A stretch of DNA of 64,000 bases, from positions 2,356,001-2,420,000 of the forward strand of contig NZ_JAUHQA010000001.1 in assembly GCF_030418295.1 (NCBI RefSeq). The letters run 5' to 3'. The stretch comes from Demequina muriae. GTDB taxonomy: Bacteria > Actinomycetota > Actinomycetes > Actinomycetales > Demequinaceae. The position numbers and the translations under genes were made by a program. Below, piece after piece: positions 27,159-35,757 of this stretch (positions are counted from its first letter, which is position 1; each line of letters opens with the position of its first letter). The notes below the pieces were generated by a model. That model did not search any database. It saw only the letters and a program-made list of their open reading frames with translations, and had not been told where the DNA came from.

Positions 27159-28237
27159 GTGCCGGGAAGCGCACGCCTCGCAGGACGCCCGGGATCCGCG
27201 ATGTCGCTGCGGCCGCTGGAGTATCAGTGACCACCGTGTCGCACGTGCTCAATGACACGCCGCATACGCGCACGGCCGACGAGACCAAGATCCGAGTCAA
27301 GGAGGCAGCTGCGCGACTCGGCTATCAGCCCAACCGGCTCGCTCGTGGGCTGCGCACGCAGGCATCGGGAATGGTCGGCCTGGTCACCGAGGAGATCGCG
27401 ACCACCCCACACGCTGGACGAATCATCCTTGGCGCGCAGGAGGAGGCGAGTCGTCACAATCTCACGCTCGCGATCATCAACTCCCAACTGAACCACGCGC
27501 CAGAGGTCGGCTCTCGCGAGGTGCAGGCCTTCCTTGATCGACAGGTCGACGGCCTCATCTACGCGACCGTCTATCACGACGTCGTCGTGCCACCCGAGGA
27601 GCTGCTGTCCGTGCCCGCAGTGCTGATCGGTGCGCGTGACATCGGGGGGAAGATCCCCTCGGTGATGCCGGACGAACGCGGTGGAGCGGCGTCCGTCGTG
27701 GAGCACCTCGTGGCCGCTGGCCACCGGCGGATCGCGTTTGCCGCGACGGCCATCGACGTGCCCGCCACGCGTGGTCGACTCCTGGGTTTCAGGGACGGCA
27801 TGCTCGCCGCGGGCTTGGACCCGGACGAGTTCGTGGTCGAGGCGGAGCCAGAGGCCGCGGGCGGCTACGCGGCGACGCACGCTCTGCTCGGCGCCGGGCG
27901 ATCGTCTGCCGCTCGGCCGACCGCGGTGTTCTGCTACAACGACCGCATGGCCATGGGTGCGTACCGGGCGATAGCGGAACTCGGCCTCGCTGTGCCGACG
28001 GACGTCTCGGTCGTCGGGTTCGACAACCAGGACCCCATCCCGACGAGCCTCTTCCCGGCGCTCACCACAGTGGCGCTGCCGCACTATGAACTGGGAGCGG
28101 CCGCCGTGGAGGCCATCATCCGGCTGAAGACCGAGGGTGGCGCAGATCTGCCGGAGGCGTCGGAGCCACAGCTGCTCTCCTGTCCCATCGTCGAGCGGGG
28201 ATCCGTGGCCGCGCCCGTGAGGGGTACGGCGGCCTGA
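27155..28237 (+). CDS. LacI-family repressor of the fructan operon
   Basis: 360 residues. The N-terminal LacI headpiece is GIRDVAAAAGVSVTTVSHVL, with hinge NRLARGLRTQASGMVGLVTE. The periplasmic-binding-like domain has VMPDERGGAASVVEHLVAAG, FCYNDRMAMGAYRAIAE and VSVVGFDNQDP. Its ATG overlaps the GH91 stop (ATGA). It is in the same transcript as the genes it likely controls, through the palindromic double operator at 22476-22504. The effector is probably a fructose-containing sugar released by GH91 or GH32. Confidence 0.92.
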   Translation: MSAGKRTPRRTPGIRDVAAAAGVSVTTVSHVLNDTPHTRTADETKIRVKEAAARLGYQPNRLARGLRTQASGMVGLVTEEIATTPHAGRIILGAQEEASRHNLTLAIINSQLNHAPEVGSREVQAFLDRQVDGLIYATVYHDVVVPPEELLSVPAVLIGARDIGGKIPSVMPDERGGAASVVEHLVAAGHRRIAFAATAIDVPATRGRLLGFRDGMLAAGLDPDEFVVEAEPEAAGGYAATHALLGAGRSSAARPTAVFCYNDRMAMGAYRAIAELGLAVPTDVSVVGFDNQDPIPTSLFPALTTVALPHYELGAAAVEAIIRLKTEGGADLPEASEPQLLSCPIVERGSVAAPVRGTAA

Positions 28238-28253
28238 CCAGCGCGGCCGGGAC

Positions 28254-28270
28254 GCGACCGGAGGTCGCGC
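28254..28270 (+). terminator. hairpin between lacI and the GH32 gene
   Basis: CGCGACC, loop GGA, GGTCGCG, then the pyrimidine run CTTCTCTCC. A 7-bp stem 16 bases after the lacI stop; it could attenuate read-through into the fructosidase gene. Confidence 0.45.
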
Positions 28271-28358
28271 TTCTCTCCGCTGCATCGCTCTTCTGAAAGG
28301 CCCCTCGGGTGACACGTCGCCCAGAGCCGTGTTACTGCTGTCGAGAAAGAGGTGGACC

Positions 28359-29600
28359 GTGCGTCCTGCGCTGCATTTCACATCGCCTGAGGGCTGGATC
28401 AACGACCCCCACGGGATCACGTTCCGAGACGGCCAGTACGAGGCGTTCTACCAGTACGTGCCGGGTGCGACCGTCTGGGGTCCGAACTGCCACTGGGGAC
28501 ACGCGGTGGGCCCGGATCTCCTGTCTCTGCGACCCGTGGGCGTGGCGCTGGCCCCGGGCGATGGCGATGACGGCATCTGGACCGGGTGCATCGTCACTGG
28601 CGACGATGGCCGCGTACGGATGTTCTACACCGCGACGACGACTCCCGACTTCGGCATCGGCCGCATCCGTGTCGCGGTCCCCCGCGACGACGCGTGGAGC
28701 GAATGGGTCAAGGGCGGTGTCGTGTGCGAGGCGCCCCCAGAGCTCGCCCTGATCGCGTACCGCGATCCGTTCGTCCGGCGCTTCGCCGGCGGCTGGGAGA
28801 TGTTCGTCGGCGGCGCATCCGAGGACGGCACCGCGATGGCTCTCCGGTACACCTCCGATGACCTCGAGACATGGGCGTACCAGGGCATCGCGCTTGAACG
28901 CTCGACCACGGAGACGGACCCGGTGTGGATGGGCGCGCTGTGGGAATGCCCCCAGATCGTCGACCTTGATGGCCGCGCGGTGATGGTCTCGTCGGTCTGG
29001 GACGCCGACGTCCTGCACCACGCGGGGTACGCGACCGGTGCGTACCGTGATGGCGTGTTCACGCCCGACGGGTGGGGGCGGCTGACGCATGGCGACAGCT
29101 ACTACGCCCCGTCACTGTTCACCGATGCGGACGGACGCCCCTGCCTGACCTTCTGGATGCGGGGGTTCGGCGGCGCCGCCGAGGGCTGGGCGGGTGCCCA
29201 CAGCGTTCCGTACCTGCTGGAGGTGAGGGGGGACCGCGTCGTCGCGACGCCTCACCCAGACGTCGCCCAGCACCGTCGGCCCGCATCGGGCGACGGGCGT
29301 GTCACCGGGCTCACCGCCGATGTCGAGTGGAGTCCGGTGGACGGCGCCGAGCTCGAGGTCTCGTCCGGCGACCAGCGCGTGGTGTCGGTGCGGGCCAGCG
29401 CGGGTGAACTGGAGATCGACATCCCCGGTCGCGCACCGAGCTCTCTGCCAGTGGTCGGAGACGTCCGCATGGTGATCGATGGGCCGGTGCTCGAAGTGTC
29501 GTCGGCGGGTGGGCTCTACGGGGCAGTGGTGGCGCCGGCGGGGACGAGCCTTGCGGTAGTGGCGACGGGCGGAACGGTCGCGGTCTTCGCGCTTCGCTAG
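28359..29600 (+). CDS. GH32 beta-fructosidase (levanase/invertase family)
   Basis: 413 residues from a GTG with AAAGAGGTGG upstream. All three GH32 signatures are present: WINDPHG with nucleophile Asp16, YRDPF with transition-state Asp136, and WECPQ with acid/base Glu196. A five-bladed propeller is followed by a shorter C-terminal beta-sandwich. No signal peptide, so it acts in the cytoplasm. It releases fructose from beta-fructosides; beside GH91 and the importer its substrate is probably inulobiose or short inulo-oligosaccharides. It follows lacI by 121 bases with a hairpin between. Confidence 0.92.
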   Translation: MRPALHFTSPEGWINDPHGITFRDGQYEAFYQYVPGATVWGPNCHWGHAVGPDLLSLRPVGVALAPGDGDDGIWTGCIVTGDDGRVRMFYTATTTPDFGIGRIRVAVPRDDAWSEWVKGGVVCEAPPELALIAYRDPFVRRFAGGWEMFVGGASEDGTAMALRYTSDDLETWAYQGIALERSTTETDPVWMGALWECPQIVDLDGRAVMVSSVWDADVLHHAGYATGAYRDGVFTPDGWGRLTHGDSYYAPSLFTDADGRPCLTFWMRGFGGAAEGWAGAHSVPYLLEVRGDRVVATPHPDVAQHRRPASGDGRVTGLTADVEWSPVDGAELEVSSGDQRVVSVRASAGELEIDIPGRAPSSLPVVGDVRMVIDGPVLEVSSAGGLYGAVVAPAGTSLAVVATGGTVAVFALR

Positions 29601-29817
29601 CACGATGCCGACGACGATCGGCGGCCTCCTCGGGCGCCTCATGGGTTCTCTTGGCAACCTCCGGCGACAGGAGCGTCCCGCAGGGGTATTCGTGCACGCA
29701 CCTGCTGGGGTATGACGAACGAGCCGCCGCTAATGTAGAAGCCGCCCACGTGGCGCCGTGGATCGATGACGACGCGCGCGGCAGGGACGCAGACGCGGCA
29801 AGGGATGGAGCGGAACG

Positions 29818-30597
29818 GTGGCAGAACCTTTAGGCAAGAGGTACGACGCCTACGCGGCGCGAATAGACCCATGGATGGCGGTGCTCGCGCTCGTCTTCCT
29901 CGTCGTATGGTCGGCGCGGATCATCTTCTTCCACTCGCTGCCGTCGGAGCTTCGCGCGACCATGCTCGTGGTGCAGTGGTGGATCTGGCTGGTGTTCCTG
30001 GCGGACATCGTGATCCGGACCGTGATCTCGAACCGCTCGTGGCGATACCTCTGGACGCACCCGCTCGACGTGATCGCCGTCGCCGTGCCGGCAGCACGCC
30101 CGCTCAAGCTGCTGACAGCCTTCACGCAGGGCGCCGCGTTCTCGAGCGCTCGCGGCCGGATGAAGACCATGCAGGCGGTGGTGGTGTCCGTCGTGCTCCT
30201 CTTGTGGATCGGGTCGGTCGCGGTCCTGGCCGCCGAGCGCGAGGTCGCAGACTCCGCGATCAATTCCTTCGGCGATGCCCTGTGGTGGGCGGTCGTCACC
30301 GTCACCACCGTCGGCTACGGGGACTTCGCCCCTGTGAGCCCCACTGGCCGCGTGATCGCGGTGGTGATGATGCTGCTCGGCATTGCGCTCATCGGTGTCG
30401 TCACGGCCTCGGTGGCAGCGTGGTTCGTGTCACGGACCACGGGTGAGGACGAGCGCCAGCAGGAGCTGCAGGACGAGGGCCGTCACGACGAGCTGACGGA
30501 GCGGATCGCGCGCCTCGAAGCGAAGATCGACGCGCTTGCGGGATCTGAACGTCAGCCCGCACGGGAGGACGACGGCACAGGCGCTCGCGGCACCTAG
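29818..30597 (+). CDS. voltage-gated-type potassium channel
   Basis: 259 residues from a GTG. Predicted helices S1-S6 with the selectivity filter TTVGYGD at 163-169. The S4-like segment has few positive charges (ARPLKLLTAFTQGAAF), so voltage sensing may be weak. The C-terminus (about 200-240) is charged and probably a coiled coil, a tetramerisation element. It transports K+ across the cytoplasmic membrane. Its stop shares the bases CTAG with the convergent neighbour's stop. Confidence 0.9.
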   Translation: MAEPLGKRYDAYAARIDPWMAVLALVFLVVWSARIIFFHSLPSELRATMLVVQWWIWLVFLADIVIRTVISNRSWRYLWTHPLDVIAVAVPAARPLKLLTAFTQGAAFSSARGRMKTMQAVVVSVVLLLWIGSVAVLAAEREVADSAINSFGDALWWAVVTVTTVGYGDFAPVSPTGRVIAVVMMLLGIALIGVVTASVAAWFVSRTTGEDERQQELQDEGRHDELTERIARLEAKIDALAGSERQPAREDDGTGARGT

Positions 30598-31649
30598 TCG
30601 TGGTCGGGCGGCTCCTCGCTCGTTCTGACCGCGCGGCGCACCGTCCAGCGCCAGGATCCGACCGCGGCGACGCCCAGCAGGAGGGTGCCGCCGATGGTGA
30701 CGGTCCGCCAGATCACCGCCGCGGCGATGATCGCGGGCTCGGCGACGTCTCCGGCGATGGCCGACCACGAGGCGATCAGGGTCGCGTCCAGCACGCCCAG
30801 GCCGAACAGCGGCATGATCGTCAGCGGGTAGACCAGCAGGAATGCTCCGAGAATTTCGTTGAGAGGGAGCTGCGCGGCGTCGACCCCCATGAACCGGAGG
30901 GACAGCGCCAGGATGACGCCATCCAGGATCACGGCCATGAGGGTGGAGATCGTGACGAGCACCACGTTGCCGCGCAGGGTGGCGTCCATGCGGGCGCCGA
31001 ACCCGACCACGGCTTCACGCCACCCGCTGGTGTCGACAGTGGTGGTGAACCGGCCCACGATCCGGGCGGCGGCGTCGCCCAACGACGCCGCCCATCGTCC
31101 CGACCGCAGCGTCACGATCAGCGCCGTGAAGATCGCGCCAGCGATCACCAGTGACAGCGCACCCCACACCCACTGCCGCGTGCCGAGCTGGTCGGCCGTG
31201 ACCAGGACCAGGCCGAGCACAGGCGCGATGAACCGCGCACCGTAGAACACCACCATCGACAGGGTCACGCCGCCCATGCCCGTCACGGGGTCCACGCCCC
31301 ATGAGCGGAACTGCGCCACCCGCAGCACCACGTCGCCGGGTGGGGGAGCGACGGTGGCGACAAGATTCGCGGACAGGTCGTTGCGGACCGCTCGCCACAT
31401 GCCTAGTCCGGGCACGAACCGTGCCATCGAGACCGCGTTGAAGACGAGCCGGAGACCGAGCACCGCCATGAGCACGGCGAGCTCCCCACCACTGACCTGG
31501 CTCACCGCGTCGCCGACGGCTCCCCAGTTGACGCGGCCGATGATGCGGAGGACGGCCCACCCGATGAGGACGCTCACGGAGAGCAGCACGATGGTGCGGA
31601 CGGATCGGAGGCGCCACCAGGCGCGCACGGTGGTGAACGCCGAGGACAC
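30594..31649 (-). CDS. flippase-like membrane protein (LPG synthase transmembrane/UPF0104 family)
   Basis: 351 residues with about eight membrane helices. The motifs RLVFNAVSMARFVPGLG, LVATVAPPPGDVVLRVAQFR and TIMPLFGLGVLDATLIA fit the transmembrane part of lysylphosphatidylglycerol synthase/YbhN proteins. There is no C-terminal aminoacyl-transfer domain, so the role is more likely lipid or polyprenol-sugar translocation; the substrate is unknown. Confidence 0.75.
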   Translation of the reverse strand: MSSAFTTVRAWWRLRSVRTIVLLSVSVLIGWAVLRIIGRVNWGAVGDAVSQVSGGELAVLMAVLGLRLVFNAVSMARFVPGLGMWRAVRNDLSANLVATVAPPPGDVVLRVAQFRSWGVDPVTGMGGVTLSMVVFYGARFIAPVLGLVLVTADQLGTRQWVWGALSLVIAGAIFTALIVTLRSGRWAASLGDAAARIVGRFTTTVDTSGWREAVVGFGARMDATLRGNVVLVTISTLMAVILDGVILALSLRFMGVDAAQLPLNEILGAFLLVYPLTIMPLFGLGVLDATLIASWSAIAGDVAEPAIIAAAVIWRTVTIGGTLLLGVAAVGSWRWTVRRAVRTSEEPPDHD

Positions 31650-31702
31650 GGAGTCAGACTAGCCAGTCGTGCACGGTGCGGGCGGGCCGGTAGCGTGTCC
31701 TC

Positions 31703-32521
31703 ATGACCACTGTGGCCGAGATCGCCGAGATCATGGAGTCCCGCTTCCCCCCGGCCCTCGCCGAGGACTGGGACGTCAACGGGCTGTCCGTGGGCGATCC
31801 GGGCGCTGAGGTCAGTCGGGTGCTGTTCGCCGTCGACCCCACTCTCGCGGTGATCGACGAGGCGATCGAGGTGGGCGCGCAGCTGCTCGTCACGCATCAC
31901 CCGCTGATGCTGCGCGGCGTCACTGGCGTCGCCACCACGAGCACGAAAGGCGCTGTCGTGCACCGCCTGATCAGTCACGGCATCGCGCTGTACAACGCGC
32001 ACACGAATGCCGATGCGGCCGCCGGGGGCGTCTGCGACGCTCTGGCAGAGGCACTCGGCATCAGTTCGCCCATGCCGCTCGTGCCGTCGGCGGGCGACGC
32101 CGCACAGGGGACGGGTCGCATCGGCATGCTCCCCGGCCCCACCACGCTCGCCGAGTTCGCACAGCACGTGGCCGAGGTGCTCCCGGCCACGCATCACGGC
32201 GTCCGCGTCGCTGGCGACCCTGACGGGCTCGTGACGACGGTCGCCGTCGTCGGGGGCTCGGGAGATTCCTTCCTCGACACGGTTCGCCACTCCGGCGCCG
32301 ATGCCTACGTCACGGCGGACCTTCGCCACCATCCCGCGTCCGATGCCCGCGAGCTCGCGGCTCTCGGGGACGGACGCCCGTACCTGATCGACGTCTCGCA
32401 CTATGCGTCGGAGTGGGCATGGCTCACGGCCGCGGCAGAGCACGTGGCCGACGCCGCCGCGGTGGATGCCGTGGTCAGCACCCTCAACACCGACCCTTGG
32501 ACCGCGCGCTACGGCGCCTGA
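31703..32521 (+). CDS. Nif3-like dinuclear metal centre protein
   Basis: 272 residues. NIF3/DUF34 features: WDVNGLSVGDP near the N-terminus, LLVTHHPLMLRG (metal-binding His pair), NAHTNADAAAGGVCDALAE, and HYASEWAWL at the C-terminus (metal His and Glu). Members form toroidal hexamers with two metals per subunit; their substrate is unresolved despite the old name GTP cyclohydrolase I type 2. It is first of a conserved trio with the zinc-ribbon coiled-coil protein and a phosphatase. Confidence 0.9.
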   Translation: MTTVAEIAEIMESRFPPALAEDWDVNGLSVGDPGAEVSRVLFAVDPTLAVIDEAIEVGAQLLVTHHPLMLRGVTGVATTSTKGAVVHRLISHGIALYNAHTNADAAAGGVCDALAEALGISSPMPLVPSAGDAAQGTGRIGMLPGPTTLAEFAQHVAEVLPATHHGVRVAGDPDGLVTTVAVVGGSGDSFLDTVRHSGADAYVTADLRHHPASDARELAALGDGRPYLIDVSHYASEWAWLTAAAEHVADAAAVDAVVSTLNTDPWTARYGA

Positions 32522-32539
32522 ACTCACCGGAGGACCCTC

Positions 32540-33277
32540 GTGCCCACCGCCCCCGTCGCCGATCAGCTGCGGCTGCTCGACGTGCAGGATGCTGACCTGC
32601 GCATTCAGCAGGCGCGCCACAAGCGCGACCACCTCCCCGTCCACGCCCAGCTCGCCGAGCTGTCCGCGCAGGACACGGTGCTCGATGATGAAGCCATCGC
32701 TCGTGGTGCGGAGGTCACGGACCTGAGGCGTGAGGTCACGAAGGCCGAGGACGACGTGCAGACCGTGCGAGCCCGAGCCGACCGCGACCGCGCGCGACTC
32801 GAGTCAGGCAGCTCGAGCGCGAAGGACCTGCAGGCGCTTCAGGGCGAGCTCGAGCTTCTCGAGCGCCGTCAGTCGAACCTCGAGGACGTGGAGCTCGAGG
32901 TGATGGAGCGACTCGAAGCGGCCGAGGCCGAGCACGAGCGGGTCAAGGCGCAGCGCGAGGACCTCACCAAGCGCGTGCGCGAGCTCGAGCACGAACGGAA
33001 CGTGACGGTGCGCTCCCTCGACGCCGAGATCGAGCAGACTGAGGCGGAGCGCGCCGCTGCGGCCGAGGGCCTCGACGCGGCGCTGCTGGCGTTGTACGAG
33101 CGGGTGCGCGGCCAGAACGGCGGAATCGGCGCGGCGCTGCTGCGCGGTTCGACGTGCGGCGGCTGCCACATGACCCTGAACCCGAGCGACCGCGAGGCGA
33201 TCGAGCGCGCGGCGCCGGAGCACGTGGTGCGCTGCGAGGAGTGCGGGACCATCCTGGTGCGCAAGGCGGCTCAGTGA
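32540..33277 (+). CDS. coiled-coil zinc-ribbon protein (C4-type)
   Basis: 245 residues from a GTG. A long heptad-rich, charged coiled coil fills about residues 20-185. The C-terminal zinc ribbon has CGGCH and, 24 residues on, CEECG, giving four cysteines for one zinc. It matches the family seen next to Nif3 in actinobacteria (Rv2229c in Mycobacterium tuberculosis). Function unknown; a nucleic-acid or protein scaffold role is guessed from the fold. Confidence 0.85.
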   Translation: MPTAPVADQLRLLDVQDADLRIQQARHKRDHLPVHAQLAELSAQDTVLDDEAIARGAEVTDLRREVTKAEDDVQTVRARADRDRARLESGSSSAKDLQALQGELELLERRQSNLEDVELEVMERLEAAEAEHERVKAQREDLTKRVRELEHERNVTVRSLDAEIEQTEAERAAAAEGLDAALLALYERVRGQNGGIGAALLRGSTCGGCHMTLNPSDREAIERAAPEHVVRCEECGTILVRKAAQ

Positions 33278-34008
33278 CGGCCGGCCAGTCGCAGAGTCGT
33301 TCTCCGTTCGCCGCTGCCGAGGGCGACCTGGTGAGCCCGCTGACCATGGTCCTGGTGCGCCACGGCGTGACGGACATGACCGAGACCCACGCGCTGTCGG
33401 GCTCCGGGGAGCTGGGGCCCGCGCTCAATGCGACAGGCCGCATCCAGGCCGCGAAGGCGGCCGATGCCGTTTACCGCATCGGCCGCAAGACATGGGAGCA
33501 GGTGCCGCACGTGTCTCGCGTCTTCGCGTCGCCCATGACGCGCACGCAGGAGACCGGCGGCGCGATTGGCCGTCGCATCGGCGCGCACGTCGAGACGGAG
33601 CCGCGCGTCCGCGAGATCCACTTCGGCGACTGGGAGGGCTTCACCGGCGACGAGATCGCGGCGCAGTTCGGTGACGCGATCCACCGCTGGCGCTTCGGCG
33701 AGATCCCGGCCCCGGCGGGGGAGTCGATCCCGCAGGTCGGCGAGCGGTTCGACGAGTTCCTGGTCGACGCGGCGGCGGATCACGCGCGCCGATGCGTGGA
33801 CGGCGACGATCAGGCGCGCGCCTGGGCGGTGGCCTCGCATGCGGTCGCCATCAAGTCCGCCGTGGGCGTCTCGCTCGCGATGCCGACCACGCACTGGGGT
33901 CAGATCTGGCCGTCGCCCGCGTCGCTGACGATCCTGCGGCTGCACGTGCACGCCGACGGCGCCATCGCCGAGCGGCACGTGCTGTGCGTGGGAGCGCGCA
34001 CCGACTGA
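33274..34008 (+). CDS. histidine phosphatase (phosphoglycerate-mutase-like)
   Basis: 244 residues from a GTG that overlaps the upstream stop (GTGA). The catalytic LVRHGVTDMTETHALSG motif (His of RHG), SPMTRTQETGGAIG, the acid in REIHFGDWEGFTGDEI and SHAVAIKSAVG are all present. In mycobacteria the third gene of this trio is a fused RNase H/CobC-type phosphatase; here only the phosphatase is encoded. The substrate is not known; it resembles the MSMEG_4193-type phosphomutase group. Confidence 0.82.
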   Translation: MTAGQSQSRSPFAAAEGDLVSPLTMVLVRHGVTDMTETHALSGSGELGPALNATGRIQAAKAADAVYRIGRKTWEQVPHVSRVFASPMTRTQETGGAIGRRIGAHVETEPRVREIHFGDWEGFTGDEIAAQFGDAIHRWRFGEIPAPAGESIPQVGERFDEFLVDAAADHARRCVDGDDQARAWAVASHAVAIKSAVGVSLAMPTTHWGQIWPSPASLTILRLHVHADGAIAERHVLCVGARTD

Positions 34009-34014
34009 CGACGG

Positions 34015-34869
34015 CTAGGCGGACTCGCCCTGACCGCGCTTGCTCAGGAACTTGCGGTCATCGTTCGCATAGGCGTAGTACCAGCCGATCAGCACGCCTC
34101 CGCCCACGAAGTTGCCGATCAGCACGATGGCGATGTTGCCGAGCGCGAGTCCCACGTCGATGCCGCCCTGGAGCGCCACGATCGAGAAGAGCACCGTGTT
34201 CGCGACCGAGTGCTCGAAGCCCACGAAGGCGAACACGAAGACGCTCATGATCATGGCGAGCGACTGAGTGAGGTCGTCCTTGATGCGGCCGTTGTAGACC
34301 ATCAGCATCGCCAGGTTGATCATGAAGTTGCAGAGCACTGCGCGGAAGAACAGGTCTCCCCAGCCCGCGATGCCGCCCGCGACGAACTCGAGCTTGTGGT
34401 CGACCGAGTCCGCCATCTGCGCGCCGAGGGCGCCGTCCGCGATGCTCGATCCCGCGACCATGAGCGCGACGACGAGGCCGCCCACGAGGTTTCCGGCGTA
34501 GCACAGCGCGAGAATCCGCAGCGACTTGAGCACGGTGGTGCGCCGGTAGTACAGACCGATCGACACGATCATCATGTTCGAGGTCAGCAGCTCGGACTTG
34601 CTGTAGTAGATGAAGATCAGCGCGAAGCCGAACACCAGCGCGCCCACCATGCGGCCCAGGGGGACGAGGTCGCCGTCGCCGATCCCTTCGAACGCCGAGA
34701 TCACGGCGTAGTACGTGAGGTACATGACGCCGATGAGACCGCCGGCCATGGCCGCCCGCATCACGTAGACACGTGCCAGACCGCCGCTCATGGCGGTCTT
34801 GGTCTCCAGCGCGTGGAGGGTGGTCGAGATGAACTGCTTGCCCGGGAAGAGCTCGTCCTGGTCGGTCAT
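34015..34869 (-). CDS. formate/nitrite transporter family channel
   Basis: 284 residues with six membrane helices. FNT features: LIFIYYSKSELLTSNMM, NLVGGLVVALMV, FRAVLCNFMINLAMLM, VFAFVGFEHSVANTVLFSI and GNFVGGGVLIGWYYAYAN. FNT channels move formate, nitrite or hydrosulfide as monovalent acids. The ATG of MTDQDELFPGKQF is the start; the very long open frame further upstream runs across yaaA, padR and rnpB and is spurious. Nitrite is a candidate given nirK in the window, but the two loci are 23 kb apart. Confidence 0.88.
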   Translation of the reverse strand: MTDQDELFPGKQFISTTLHALETKTAMSGGLARVYVMRAAMAGGLIGVMYLTYYAVISAFEGIGDGDLVPLGRMVGALVFGFALIFIYYSKSELLTSNMMIVSIGLYYRRTTVLKSLRILALCYAGNLVGGLVVALMVAGSSIADGALGAQMADSVDHKLEFVAGGIAGWGDLFFRAVLCNFMINLAMLMVYNGRIKDDLTQSLAMIMSVFVFAFVGFEHSVANTVLFSIVALQGGIDVGLALGNIAIVLIGNFVGGGVLIGWYYAYANDDRKFLSKRGQGESA

Positions 34870-34895
34870 AGCGTCAAGAGTGGCACGCGGGCTGC

Positions 34896-35648
34896 TCAGC
34901 CGGCGACGACGAGCGTGATCTCTTTCGCACCGAGGGTCACGTCGATGACCCCGTCGACGGTGCGCGCCGCATCGGCGAGGTCGGCCGCGGACTCGGGCAC
35001 CGCATCGGCCGTCGCCAGTGCGCCGGCCAGGAGGCCGCGGGTGTGCTTGGCCATGTGGCTGACCACGGTCCGGCGACCATTCAGTTCGCGCTCGACGCGC
35101 ACGGACACGTGCTCGGCGCCGGTGGGGCGCCATGCCGCGACGTACGACGAGCTGCGGCAGTCGACCACCAGGCGGCCGTCGGCCAGGTGCGACAGCTCCT
35201 CGGCGAGGTGCTGGCGCCAGAACGAGGCCAGGGGGCCGATGCGACCGAGGCTGGTGGACATCGACAGGCGGTAGGCGGGGATCGAGTCGGCAGGGGAGAC
35301 GGCTCCCCAGAGCGCGGAGATGATGCGGATGCGCTCGGCGGCGCGGCGCAGACGCTCGCCCGACCACGTGCCCATGCCTGCCGCGTCGTACAGGACGCCG
35401 GTGTAGACGGCGGCCGCGGCATCGGCCGGGTTGCCCCACAGCGTGACGTTGCGCTCCACCTCGCCTGCGAGTGACGGCCCCACGCCCAGCGCGTCGAGGG
35501 CGTTGCGTTGTCCGCTGACCTTGGCCAGGGCGTCGCCCACCCGCTGGCGGGCCGATGCGAGGGCCGGGTGGGACAAGGCGGCCAGGTCGACGGACGCTCC
35601 AGCCGTGGGCGCAGTCTTGCCTTCGGACGGGGGCAGCAGGATCAGCAC
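34896..35648 (-). CDS. yaaA: YaaA family peroxide-stress protein
   Basis: About 250 residues. N-terminal LILLPPSEGKTAP and TLWGNPADAAAAVYTGVLYD, LWGAVSPADSIPAYRLSM, and the C-terminal GLLAGALATAD are typical of YaaA/DUF328. In E. coli YaaA lowers intracellular iron under peroxide stress, and the fold binds DNA. The start is a GTG at 35648 (VLILLPP); a GTG two codons earlier is equally possible. It is divergent from the PadR gene. Confidence 0.85.
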   Translation of the reverse strand: MLILLPPSEGKTAPTAGASVDLAALSHPALASARQRVGDALAKVSGQRNALDALGVGPSLAGEVERNVTLWGNPADAAAAVYTGVLYDAAGMGTWSGERLRRAAERIRIISALWGAVSPADSIPAYRLSMSTSLGRIGPLASFWRQHLAEELSHLADGRLVVDCRSSSYVAAWRPTGAEHVSVRVERELNGRRTVVSHMAKHTRGLLAGALATADAVPESAADLADAARTVDGVIDVTLGAKEITLVVAG

Positions 35649-35708
35649 GGGCACCAGGGTACGGGCGCTGCGCGAGCCCTCCGCGCATGCACCGGTTGAC
35701 TGCGTGAC

Positions 35709-35723
35709 TATCGCGATATATCG
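35709..35723. promoter_or_regulatory. two overlapping 10-base palindromes, candidate PadR operator
   Basis: TATCGCGATA (35709-35718) and CGATATATCG (35714-35723) are each perfect and share five bases. A further ATATCG occurs at 35739-35744. They lie 35-50 bases upstream of the padR-type ATG in the divergent gap. ATAT-rich dyads are typical of PadR sites; autoregulation is inferred. Confidence 0.55.
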
Positions 35724-35757
35724 TGACCAGGTCGGAACATATCGAAGGGAGTTCGAC

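Noticed and set aside
29601-29817. c-di-AMP (ydaO-type) riboswitch before the K+ channel
   Set aside because: Such riboswitches control K+ transporters, but the conserved core was not found here. Only two GGGGTAT direct repeats and a CCACGTGG palindrome are visible.
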